Shown here piece after piece: positions 8,638 through 16,413 of a stretch of 64,000 nucleotides of DNA; within the stretch, counting starts at the first letter, position 1, and the number at the start of each line of letters is the position of its first letter. The stretch comes from Candidatus Sphingomonas colombiensis (GTDB lineage Bacteria > Pseudomonadota > Alphaproteobacteria > Sphingomonadales > Sphingomonadaceae): NCBI GenBank assembly GCA_029202845.1, contig CP119315.1:1123501-1187500 (forward strand). Reading direction: 5' to 3'. Below the pieces are notes generated by a model. The model did no database searches, was not told where the DNA came from, and worked only from the letters and a program-made list of their open reading frames with translations. The position numbers were made by a program, and so were the translations under genes.

Positions 8638-9710
8638 GCGCCGAGCGGGTGGAGGTCGTCGCCGGCGCCAGCCCGCATGAGGTTCGCAATCCCGAAACGC
8701 GCCGCGAGATTCGCCGAGCCGCTGTATGGTTCGGCATGGCATCGGCGATCGCGATGGTCGTGCTGCTGATCCAGCCGCTGCTGATCATCTTCGCCGGGCT
8801 GGTCTTCGCTGCCCTGCTTGACGGCGGCGTGCGGCTGCTCGGGCGCGTGCTGCCGATCGGGCGCGGCTGGCGGCTGCTGATCGTCTGCCTGCTGACGGTC
8901 GCGTTCCTCGCGGGCACCTTCTATATCGCCGGCGTCCAGATCACCGATCAGGTGAACCAGCTCCGTTCGACGGTGGAGGTTCAGGGGACACGGATCGCGA
9001 ACTGGCTTGCCCAGCAAGGGCTGATCCCCGGCGCGAAAGACATCACCAGCATCGCGCGCGAGGCGCTGTCGTCGGTCGGCCGGCTCACCTCATGGGTCGG
9101 CACGGCATTCGGCGCGCTGACCACGATGTTCATGATCATGGTGATCGGCCTGTTCGTGGCGATGGACCCGACCGTCTATGATCGCGGCCTGCAATGGATG
9201 GTGCCGGAGGATAATCGCCGCGAATTCGCGCTCACCATCCGCGCGATGGGCAAGACGCTGCGGCGGCTGCTCGCCGGGCGGCTGGTCGGCATGGCGGCGG
9301 AGGGGGTGCTGGTCGGCGTCGCGCTGGCGATCGCCGGCGTGCCGATGGCGCTGATCCTTGGCATCCTCACCGGGCTGCTCGCCTTCATCCCCAATATCGG
9401 GGCGTTCATTTCCGGCGCGCTGACCGTCGCGGTGGGCTTTTCCGCCGGGGTCCATACCGGTTTCGCGGCGATCGGCATCTATGTCGCGGTGCAATTGTTC
9501 GACGGCTATGTGGTGATCCCGATGGTCGCCAAGCGCGCGGTGGATCTGCCGCCCGCGCTCACGCTGGGCACGCAGATCCTCGCCAGCGCCTTGTTCGGCA
9601 TTCTCGGGCTGGCGCTGGCCGATCCGATGACCGCCCTGATCAAGACCGCGATGGAGCGCCGTTCCGAACAGGTCGACGATGAGGACGCCGCGGCGGCAGG
9701 TGCAGCATGA
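8634..9710 (+). CDS. AI-2E family transporter (PerM-like permease)
   Basis: About 358 residues with some eight hydrophobic helices in the AI-2E/PerM arrangement: an N-terminal pair, a soluble region (about residues 90-150), then the conserved RRLLAGRLVGMAAEGVLVG and IPNIGAFISG blocks near the C-terminal helices. Family members include the autoinducer-2 exporter TqsA and Na+/H+ antiporters; the cargo here is unknown. I chose the TTG at 8634, which overlaps the lepB stop and follows a GGAGCAGGGG ribosome binding site, because upstream sequence in frame is antisense-like to lepB. It ends in an ATGA overlap with maiA. Confidence 0.85.
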   Translation: MSAERVEVVAGASPHEVRNPETRREIRRAAVWFGMASAIAMVVLLIQPLLIIFAGLVFAALLDGGVRLLGRVLPIGRGWRLLIVCLLTVAFLAGTFYIAGVQITDQVNQLRSTVEVQGTRIANWLAQQGLIPGAKDITSIAREALSSVGRLTSWVGTAFGALTTMFMIMVIGLFVAMDPTVYDRGLQWMVPEDNRREFALTIRAMGKTLRRLLAGRLVGMAAEGVLVGVALAIAGVPMALILGILTGLLAFIPNIGAFISGALTVAVGFSAGVHTGFAAIGIYVAVQLFDGYVVIPMVAKRAVDLPPALTLGTQILASALFGILGLALADPMTALIKTAMERRSEQVDDEDAAAAGAA

Positions 9711-10336
9711 AGATCACATTATACGATTATTGGCGGTCGTCGGCCGCCTATCGCGTGCGTATCGCGCTCAATCTGAAGGGCATTGAATACGAAACCGTGC
9801 CGGTGAACCTGCTGGAGGGCGCGCAAGCCTCGGCGGAGAATCGCGCGATCAACCCACAGGGGCTCGTGCCGACATTGGTGGTCGACGGGCACCCGATCAC
9901 GCAGAGCCTCGCCATCATCGACTGGCTCGATACGCAATTCCCCGATCCGGCGCTGGTGTCGCGCGATCCGCTCACCCGCGCGGCGCAGCTCGCCCGCGCG
10001 CTGGCGATCGTCGCGGACATTCACCCGATCGACAATCTACGCGTGCTGAAACGGCTCGAATCGCAATTCGGCGCGGATCAGGCGGCGCGCGATGCCTGGT
10101 ATGTGCATTGGATCGTCGAGGGGCTGAATGCGCTGGAGCTGATGGCCGGAGAAGGGCCATTTCTCGGCGGCGAGGCGCCGGACGTTTCCGATGTCTGCCT
10201 CGTGCCGCAACTTGCCAATGCGCGGCGTTTCAAGGTGCCGCTGGACCCGTGGCCGCGGCTTCTGGCTGCGGAAGCGGCTTGCCAGGCGCTCCCAGCATTC
10301 CAGGCAGCGACGCCGGAACGGGTGCGCCCGACATGA
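9707..10336 (+). CDS. maiA: Maleylacetoacetate isomerase (zeta-class GST)
   Basis: A 209-residue zeta-class glutathione transferase. The signature RSSAAYRVRIALNLKG near the N-terminus is the bacterial form of the SSC-motif; the Cys of the human enzyme is replaced, as in many bacterial MaiA proteins. Other class features are NPQGLVPTLVVDG and ITQSLAIIDWL. The enzyme converts maleylacetoacetate to fumarylacetoacetate in tyrosine and homogentisate breakdown. No other gene of that pathway is nearby, so the role rests on family alone. Its ATG overlaps the stop of the transporter. Its last 107 bp are antisense to the 3' end of the glycosyltransferase on the other strand. Confidence 0.88.
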   Translation: MKITLYDYWRSSAAYRVRIALNLKGIEYETVPVNLLEGAQASAENRAINPQGLVPTLVVDGHPITQSLAIIDWLDTQFPDPALVSRDPLTRAAQLARALAIVADIHPIDNLRVLKRLESQFGADQAARDAWYVHWIVEGLNALELMAGEGPFLGGEAPDVSDVCLVPQLANARRFKVPLDPWPRLLAAEAACQALPAFQAATPERVRPT

Positions 10337-11396
10337 GCGCATCGAACAGCTCCAGATAGCGCAGCGCGGAATCCGCCCCCGGCGGCGCGACGGGCGCGGG
10401 GCGTTGCGCGCTGGCCATCACCCATTGATCGAGCGCCCGGACCAGCCCGTCGGTATCTTGCGTCGACACGATCGTGCCCAATTCGGGCGACGTAACGATC
10501 TCCGCCACCGCCGGCGACGAATCGGTGGTGACGACCGGCGTGCCGACCGACAGCGCCTCGCGCAGCACGCCGGGCACGCCCTCATAGTCGGAAGTCAGCG
10601 CCAGCACCTTGGCGGAGCGCATCGCCAGCAGCGGATCGGGGGCATGGCCGAGCAGCCGCAGGTCGACGCCGAGCGCCCGCGCGCGCGCCTCGATCGCGGC
10701 GCGTTCCTCACCTTCGCCAAGAATGACCAGCGGCAACTTTTCGGCGAGCCGGGGCATCGCATCCAGCAGCCGATCCCATCTTTTTTGTCGGACGAGCCGC
10801 CCTACTCCCAGGATGTACCGAGGCGGCAAACCCGCGATTGTCGAGCCCGGCAGCGGCAAAGCGGGCGGATTCGCGATTATCGCGACCCGCGACGCATCGA
10901 TTCGCGTCGTTTTCAATACCTCCCCGACGCTCGCGTCGGTCATCGCCACGATGCGATCGAGGAACCACGGATGGGTGCGAAGCCATACCGAATGGCCGGC
11001 CGCGATCAGCGGCGGATGATCGTCGCGCCGCATCGCATTCGATACCTTGCTGACGATCGGCGGGCACGAACCGGCGAGCCTCAATCGTGTCCAAAGCGCG
11101 ATGCTGGTGTAGTAAGAACCAGGGCAGAATATGATATCTGGCTTTGTTTTCCGCACGATACCAGGAACCGCAAATAGCGAGCGATATGTCGGGCCGCCCA
11201 GTCGAATCACCTCCAGGCCCGGTGGTATCTCTGCGGCGAGCGGCCCTTCCGGGCAGCCGATCGCGAGCGTCACGCGGCGCCCGGCCTCGATCCAGCCCCG
11301 CGCCAGCCGGAGCTGCGCCCGTTCCACCCCGCCGCCTTCCAGCGACTCGGCATAAGTGAAGATGTGTTTCGCGCGATCCATCTTGAACACTGCCAT
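10230..11396 (-). CDS. GT4-family glycosyltransferase
   Basis: About 388 residues with the two Rossmann domains of GT-B enzymes. The donor-binding half shows ILGVGRLVRQKRWDRLLDAM and the retaining-GT4 signature DYEGVPGVLREALSVGTPV with its two Glu residues. The N-terminus has the glycine-rich acceptor loop SLEGGGVERAQLRLARGW. I placed the start at the ATG at 11396; a second ATG five codons later is possible, and longer versions would be antisense to the divergent membrane protein. The C-terminal 35 residues are Pro/Ala-rich and encoded antisense to maiA, which suggests loss of an earlier stop. Probably part of an exopolysaccharide or lipid-glycan locus. Confidence 0.88.
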   Translation of the reverse strand: MAVFKMDRAKHIFTYAESLEGGGVERAQLRLARGWIEAGRRVTLAIGCPEGPLAAEIPPGLEVIRLGGPTYRSLFAVPGIVRKTKPDIIFCPGSYYTSIALWTRLRLAGSCPPIVSKVSNAMRRDDHPPLIAAGHSVWLRTHPWFLDRIVAMTDASVGEVLKTTRIDASRVAIIANPPALPLPGSTIAGLPPRYILGVGRLVRQKRWDRLLDAMPRLAEKLPLVILGEGEERAAIEARARALGVDLRLLGHAPDPLLAMRSAKVLALTSDYEGVPGVLREALSVGTPVVTTDSSPAVAEIVTSPELGTIVSTQDTDGLVRALDQWVMASAQRPAPVAPPGADSALRYLELFDALMSGAPVPASLPGMLGAPGKPLPQPEAAATGPAAP

Positions 11397-11507
11397 GCAA
11401 CAGCCCAGATTCGCCCACAAGAATCCACAATTAGCCGCGAATGGGCTAATGGCCCGTAACCGGGCGACCTGAGAAAGATCGTTTTGCCCGCCGGAGCCCC
11501 ACCTGAC

Positions 11508-12446
11508 ATGCCCGTCACCACCCTTGCGCCCGACCCGGTCGTCGAGCTTGCCGGCCTTGAGCCGGTAGAGACGATCAAGCGTCGCTGGCCGATGATTCTC
11601 GGCGGGCTGGTGACCGTCGCGATGATCGTCGGGCTCGGCCATGAGCTGCTCGGCGCCGGGCTGGCCGGGCTGCACCGCACCGTGCCGTCCAACCCGTTAT
11701 TCTACGTCTGCTTCGCGCTGCTCTATATCACCTATCCGATCGGCGACCTGCTGATCTTCCGCTATTTGTGGCGAATTCCGTGGCTCGGCGGGTTCGTGGC
11801 GCTCAACAAGAAGCGAATCGCGAACGACGTGGTGCTCGGCTATTCGGGCGAGGCCTATTTCTACGCCTGGGCGCGCGCGCGATCGCATATGGTCGCCGCT
11901 CCGTTCGGCGCGGTAAAGGATGTCAGCATCCTCTCCGGCATCGCCGGCAATGGCGCGACGATCCTGCTGTGCCTGATCGCGCTGCCGCTGGGTTATCAGC
12001 TCATCCCGCCGCACATTTTGAAAACGGTGATCTGGTCGGCCGCGCTCACCCTGCTCATTTCGGGCGGGATCATGGCGTTTTCGAAACGCGTCTTTTCGCT
12101 GCCGCGCCGGCAATTGTGGGTGATCTTCGACATCCATGTCGCGCGGATCGCGCTGACATCCGTGCTGCTCGCGTTGTGCTGGCATTTCGCGATGCCGGGC
12201 GTTTCTGTCGGCATGTGGCTGTTTCTTTCCGCCGGGCGGCTGCTCGTCTCGCGGCTGCCCTTTCTGCCCAACAAAGATCTGCTGTTCGCGAATTTCGCGA
12301 TCCTGATCGTCGGGCAGGATCGTGCGCTTTCCGAGATGATCGCGTTCACCGCCGCCCTCACCCTTCTCGTCCATGTCGCACTCATCGCTGTCATCAGCGC
12401 CGGGAGCGCCATTGCAAAGGCCCGCGAATGGCAAGCCGCCGCCTGA
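11508..12446 (+). CDS. Polytopic membrane protein, possibly LPG-synthase-TM-like
   Basis: About 312 residues with seven or eight hydrophobic helices spread over its whole length. A polar N-terminus precedes the first helix (about residues 30-50). The block LGYSGEAYFYAWARAR followed by a conserved-looking helix loosely resembles the glycine-rich motif of lysylphosphatidylglycerol-synthetase-type membrane domains, but I cannot assign it firmly. I preferred the ATG at 11508, with GGAG 11 bp upstream; a TTG at 11484 is also possible. It lies divergent from one glycosyltransferase and overlaps the DUF2141 gene by 19 bp, so it probably works with the glycan genes on either side. Confidence 0.72.
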   Translation: MPVTTLAPDPVVELAGLEPVETIKRRWPMILGGLVTVAMIVGLGHELLGAGLAGLHRTVPSNPLFYVCFALLYITYPIGDLLIFRYLWRIPWLGGFVALNKKRIANDVVLGYSGEAYFYAWARARSHMVAAPFGAVKDVSILSGIAGNGATILLCLIALPLGYQLIPPHILKTVIWSAALTLLISGGIMAFSKRVFSLPRRQLWVIFDIHVARIALTSVLLALCWHFAMPGVSVGMWLFLSAGRLLVSRLPFLPNKDLLFANFAILIVGQDRALSEMIAFTAALTLLVHVALIAVISAGSAIAKAREWQAAA

Positions 12447-12955
12447 TTTCTTTCGCCGCATTGGCGACCCTCGCTTCCGCCCTCACGCCGCTTGCCGCAA
12501 CCGCCCAGCCGGTCGGCGAGACGGAAGCCTGCGTCAACGGCCCCGGCATCCGCGCCGAGATCGTCGGTATGAAGGATCGTCAGGGCTCGCTGAAGCTGGA
12601 ACTGTATCCCGCCACGCAGCAGGACTTCCTGCGCGACGACCGCGATCTGATCGCGGAGGGCAAGGTGTTCCACCGCGTCTGGGTGCCCACGCCGCAAAAC
12701 GGCCCGGTGGTGATCTGCATGCGCGTGCCGCGTCCGGGCACTTACGCGATCCTGTTCACGCATGATCGCGACGGGAAGAACAAGTTCAACTTCTGGACCG
12801 ACGGCGCAGGCGTGCCGAGCAACCAGAAGCTCGGCCGGTCGCAGCCGAAACTGGCCAATGCGTTGATCTCGGTCGGCAATGGCGTCGCCAACGTCGAGAT
12901 TCGGGCGCAATATCTTCACGGCTTCCCGCCCGCGTTCGGCCCGGTGGGGCACTGA
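12428..12955 (+). CDS. Exported DUF2141 protein
   Basis: A 175-residue protein with a Sec signal peptide ending near TAQP (about residue 27). The mature part matches the DUF2141 pattern: the IVGMKDRQGSLKLELYPA strand, DFLRDDRDLIAEGKVFHRVW, then PRPGTYAILFTHDRDGKNKFN and a C-terminal beta-rich segment. Two Cys (near residues 34 and 97) could form a disulphide. The biochemical role of DUF2141 proteins is not established; they recur beside glycosyltransferases and carotenoid genes in sphingomonads. The start is the ATG at 12428 before the signal peptide, inside the end of the membrane-protein gene. A second DUF2141 gene lies at 23859. Confidence 0.85.
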   Translation: MASRRLISFAALATLASALTPLAATAQPVGETEACVNGPGIRAEIVGMKDRQGSLKLELYPATQQDFLRDDRDLIAEGKVFHRVWVPTPQNGPVVICMRVPRPGTYAILFTHDRDGKNKFNFWTDGAGVPSNQKLGRSQPKLANALISVGNGVANVEIRAQYLHGFPPAFGPVGH

Positions 12956-12956
12956 G

Positions 12957-14147
12957 ATGCGCATCGTCGACGTCAACGAAATCTATTCGCCCACCGGCGG
13001 CGGGGTCCGCACCTATATCGATCGCAAGATCGGCATCATGGCCGATCTGGGGCACGAGCTGATCGTGCTGGCGTGCGGCAAGGAGGAACGGATCGAGGAT
13101 CGGCCGGGCGGCGGGCGAGTCCATTATGTGAAATCGCCGGGCCTGCCGTTCGACAAGAATTATGGGCTGTTCTGGGATCGTGACGCGATCACCCGGCTGC
13201 TCGATTATTACGATCCGGACGTGGTAGAAAATTGCAGCCCGTGGAAGCCGGCGTGGTTCGTCGGCGATTGGCATGGCCGTGCGCTCAAGTCGTATTTCAT
13301 GCACAATGACAATATGGCCGCTTATGCCCAGCGCTGGTTCGAGGGCGTGGCGAGCGCGGAGCGGGTGGAGCGCGCCTTCGCCTGGTACACGCGCTATATG
13401 GCGCGCTTCCTCGAAAAATATGATTGCGTCGTCACCAATGGGCCGGCGCTGCAAAAGCGACTGACCGCGCGCGGCCTGCGGATCGACGCCGCCTTCCCGC
13501 TTGGTATCGAGCGCCAGCATTTCTCGCCGAGCTTCCGGGACGAGAAACTGCGGCGCGCCTTGCTCGCGCAATGCGAGCTGCCGGAGGATGGCCTGCTGCT
13601 GTTCGGCATCGGGCGCCATCATCGTGAAAAGCGCTGGGACATGATCATCGACGCGGTGGAGCGCGCCGGCGCGCATCTCCCCGTCGGGCTGATCCTGATC
13701 GGCCATGGCAACCAGACCCCGGCGCTGGAGCGTCGCGCCGCGGGCAGCCCGCATATCCGCTTGTTCAAGCCGGTTTATGATCGCGAGCGGCTCGCCAGCA
13801 TCATGGCCAGCGCCGATGCGTGCATCCACGGCTGCGAGATCGAGACGTTCGGGCTGGTCGTGTCGGAGGCGCTCGCCTCAGGCGCGCCGCTGATCGTGCC
13901 GAACGAAGGCGGCGCGGCAGAGGTCGCCCGGCCGGAGTTCGCCGAGACCTATGCCGCCGGCGATGCGAAGGCCTGTGCCGCGGCGATCCGGCGCCTCGCC
14001 GCCCGCGATCGACGGCTGCTGCGCCGCGCCGCCAACGTTGCCGCCGGCCAGGTGGTCGATGATCGCCAGCATGCGCAGGCGCTGGTCGATTATTATGCGG
14101 AGCAGATCGAACGCCGCGACGGCGTTCAGCGCGCGATATCCGCGTAA
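12957..14147 (+). CDS. GT4-family glycosyltransferase
   Basis: A 396-residue GT-B glycosyltransferase. The N-terminus has MRIVDVNEIYSPTGGGVRTY, a classic glycine-rich acceptor-domain loop. The donor domain shows LFGIGRHHREKRWDMIIDAV and CEIETFGLVVSEALASGAPL, the paired-Glu GT4 signature. The ATG lies one base after the DUF2141 stop, so the two are co-translated. The 3' 270 bp overlap, on the other strand, a long C-terminal extension of the deacetylase gene. Sugar donor and acceptor cannot be read; the neighbours suggest a cell-surface glycan. Confidence 0.92.
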   Translation: MRIVDVNEIYSPTGGGVRTYIDRKIGIMADLGHELIVLACGKEERIEDRPGGGRVHYVKSPGLPFDKNYGLFWDRDAITRLLDYYDPDVVENCSPWKPAWFVGDWHGRALKSYFMHNDNMAAYAQRWFEGVASAERVERAFAWYTRYMARFLEKYDCVVTNGPALQKRLTARGLRIDAAFPLGIERQHFSPSFRDEKLRRALLAQCELPEDGLLLFGIGRHHREKRWDMIIDAVERAGAHLPVGLILIGHGNQTPALERRAAGSPHIRLFKPVYDRERLASIMASADACIHGCEIETFGLVVSEALASGAPLIVPNEGGAAEVARPEFAETYAAGDAKACAAAIRRLAARDRRLLRRAANVAAGQVVDDRQHAQALVDYYAEQIERRDGVQRAISA

Positions 14148-14861
14148 CGTGAAGGCGTGCGCCCCGCGCGTGAAGGCGCGGAACGTGCGATCGATACTGT
14201 CGAGCAGGCGCGGCACATGCGCGTCACCCGGATGCACCGCGACACGCACCACCCGCGCCGGCTGAAGCAGATGGCGCAACACGGCCGACGCCGCGAGCGA
14301 GCTTAGCTGGCGCCCATTCGTCCGGCTCGCCCAGGTGATGACCGGGCCGCGCGTCAGCACCCTGTCGTCCGCGTTCGGCGCCCACACCCGGCCATGGTTC
14401 TCGGCCAGCGCGAAACCCGCCTCGCCCAGCGCGCGCATCGCGCCGTCGGAATAAAGCCACGCCGGCGCGACGAAGCCCGCCGCCGGGCGCCCGATGATGC
14501 CCTCCACCAGCGCCTTGCCGCGCGTCATGCGATCGAGCGCCGTGGCATGATCGAGCCCGAGGAACTCGCCCTCGCTCGCGGTCATGTGTTTCGCCTTCAG
14601 GGCGGCGATCCCCTGATGCTCGGTGGTATCGCGATGGAACCAGCCATGGACGAACATCTCGACGCCCGCATCCGCCCAGCCGCGCAGCCGCGTGGCGAAC
14701 GGCGTGCCGGGGGTGAGCGGCGCCTCGCCCCAATGATCGGGCACAACCAGCATCGCGAGGCGCGGGCCGCCGAGATGGCCCGAGAGCCGTTCGAGCAGCA
14801 TATCCACCTCGCGCTCGAAACGCGGGCCGACATCATGGATCGAGGCAAGAAGTCGCTTCAT
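13878..14861 (-). CDS. Polysaccharide deacetylase (DUF2334-type)
   Basis: A 327-residue frame whose first 235 or so residues match DUF2334/polysaccharide deacetylases: SIHDVGPRFEREVDML with the metal-binding Asp, MFVHGWFHRDTTEHQG with paired His, VAPAWLYSDGAMRALGEAGF, and VRVAVHPGDAH. Such enzymes remove N- or O-acetyl groups from glycans. The last 90 or so residues are encoded antisense to the GT4 gene and look unlike the family, so the original stop near 14150 seems to have been lost. The ATG overlaps the stop of the GT39 gene (ATGA), so the pair is one minus-strand unit. No signal peptide is visible. Confidence 0.82.
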   Translation of the reverse strand: MKRLLASIHDVGPRFEREVDMLLERLSGHLGGPRLAMLVVPDHWGEAPLTPGTPFATRLRGWADAGVEMFVHGWFHRDTTEHQGIAALKAKHMTASEGEFLGLDHATALDRMTRGKALVEGIIGRPAAGFVAPAWLYSDGAMRALGEAGFALAENHGRVWAPNADDRVLTRGPVITWASRTNGRQLSSLAASAVLRHLLQPARVVRVAVHPGDAHVPRLLDSIDRTFRAFTRGAHAFTLRGYRALNAVAAFDLLRIIIDQRLRMLAIIDHLAGGNVGGAAQQPSIAGGEAPDRRGTGLRIAGGIGLGELRPGDLCRAAFVRHDQRRA

Positions 14862-16321
14862 CGCCGCAACTCATAGACCGAAATCGTTTCGTCGCCCATC
14901 GGCAGCGCGTGCGTAAGCCGATAGTCGCGCGCCATCACGGCGGAGACGAATGCGCGAATTTCGGGCCGCTCTCCGCCGAACGGCGGCCGCATGACGACCA
15001 CCGCCGGGCGCGCCGCCATGATACGGCGCACCTCGCTCGCCTGATCCGCGCCAGTCGCACCATTTTCCCGCGCGCGATTGAGATGCGCCGGCACGACATA
15101 GCGTGACAGCCGGCAACGCGCCGTCTCGGCGTAAAGCATCGTCGTCCCGGAATAGACATAAAGGCATCCCGGCCCATGCCCCACCGCCTGCGCCAGCGCG
15201 GCGAATTCCGCCGCATTGCCGCGGGTGCTCCGGTTCACCAGCACGGTGATCAGGCCGCCAAGCGCGACGATCGCCAGGATCGCCGGCGCCGCGCGCGCGC
15301 GAAACCGTGGCGCGCCGAAGAAGCCCGCCGCGCAGGCACAGCCGGGAACGAGCGCCGGCAAGCCATAATGATCGAACCAGGTGCCGAACACCGCGAGCCC
15401 CGCCAGCGCGACGCCGAACCAGGCGAACAGAAACCGCCGGGTCACGGCATCGCCGTCCACCGCTTGCCCGCGCGCGCCGAACGCCATCGCCACCAGTGGG
15501 GAGAGGATCAGCACGAGTGTCCCGATATTCCCCAGCATCTCGGGCAATGGATTGTCGTTGCGGTGCTGGATCGACAGGAAATTGGCGAACAGGAACGCAT
15601 CCGACTGGCCGATCGCGGCATAATAGCCCCATGCAAGCGCGGTCGGGGCAAGCGCGATCGCCACCAACGCCGCGCCATAGAGCAATGTACCGAAAACCGC
15701 GCGGCGGCGTTGCCACTCGCTCCACATCAGCCACAGGCCGAAGAACACGCCTTCGAACACCGCCGAATATTTGATTTGCAGCGCGATCCCCACCAGCGCC
15801 ATCGCCGCGCACCCCAATGCGCGCGGAGAACGCCGGCCCCCTCCCGCAACGATCAGCGCACCCGCCACCGCCATCGGCAGATTGTAGAAAATCGGCGACT
15901 GTCCGCCCACGCCATTGAGCAGATCCGGCCACCACACATAAGCGAGCGCGGCAAACAGCGCCCCCGCGCCCCACCCCACGCGTCGCGCCAGACCGGCGAC
16001 GACCAGCGCGGTGAGGATCAGCGAAACGGTCGCCAGCGCCTGATAGACCAGAATCCCCCATGGCAACGGCAGCCATGCGGCGGGAAGATAGAGCAGGAAC
16101 AGCCCGATCGGCTTCCTGTCCCAGATATCGACGAAGGGCAGCGCACCGCGCCACATCTCATGCGCGGTGACGTAATAGAATTCCTCGTCGACGTGCACCA
16201 CCGGGTCGCCGAACACCGCGACGCGAGCGAGGATCGCGGCGATCGCGACAATCACCCAACCGGGCAGCGCCGCTATCCGGGAATAGCATGACGGACGCGA
16301 AGCGCGGGGGGAGGAAGCCAT
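14858..16321 (-). CDS. GT39/ArnT-like integral membrane glycosyltransferase
   Basis: A 487-residue polytopic protein with roughly 11 helices and the GT-C hallmark of an acidic pair in the first outer loop, VVHVDEEFYYVTAHEM, followed by DIWDRKPIGLFLLYLP, as in the PMT/ArnT superfamily. Such enzymes move sugars from polyprenyl-phosphate donors at the outer face of the inner membrane. A soluble domain follows the last helix. I chose the ATG at 16321; a GTG at 16357 would add 12 residues. Its stop overlaps the start of the deacetylase. It is divergent from phoD. Confidence 0.85.
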   Translation of the reverse strand: MASSPRASRPSCYSRIAALPGWVIVAIAAILARVAVFGDPVVHVDEEFYYVTAHEMWRGALPFVDIWDRKPIGLFLLYLPAAWLPLPWGILVYQALATVSLILTALVVAGLARRVGWGAGALFAALAYVWWPDLLNGVGGQSPIFYNLPMAVAGALIVAGGGRRSPRALGCAAMALVGIALQIKYSAVFEGVFFGLWLMWSEWQRRRAVFGTLLYGAALVAIALAPTALAWGYYAAIGQSDAFLFANFLSIQHRNDNPLPEMLGNIGTLVLILSPLVAMAFGARGQAVDGDAVTRRFLFAWFGVALAGLAVFGTWFDHYGLPALVPGCACAAGFFGAPRFRARAAPAILAIVALGGLITVLVNRSTRGNAAEFAALAQAVGHGPGCLYVYSGTTMLYAETARCRLSRYVVPAHLNRARENGATGADQASEVRRIMAARPAVVVMRPPFGGERPEIRAFVSAVMARDYRLTHALPMGDETISVYELRR

Positions 16322-16413
16322 TCTGTCCGCTTTATCTCCGGCGATCCCACCTGTCACGCGCGCGCCATATTACCGATTCATGCTGACGCGAATTCGCGAC
16401 AACAGGGAATGCC

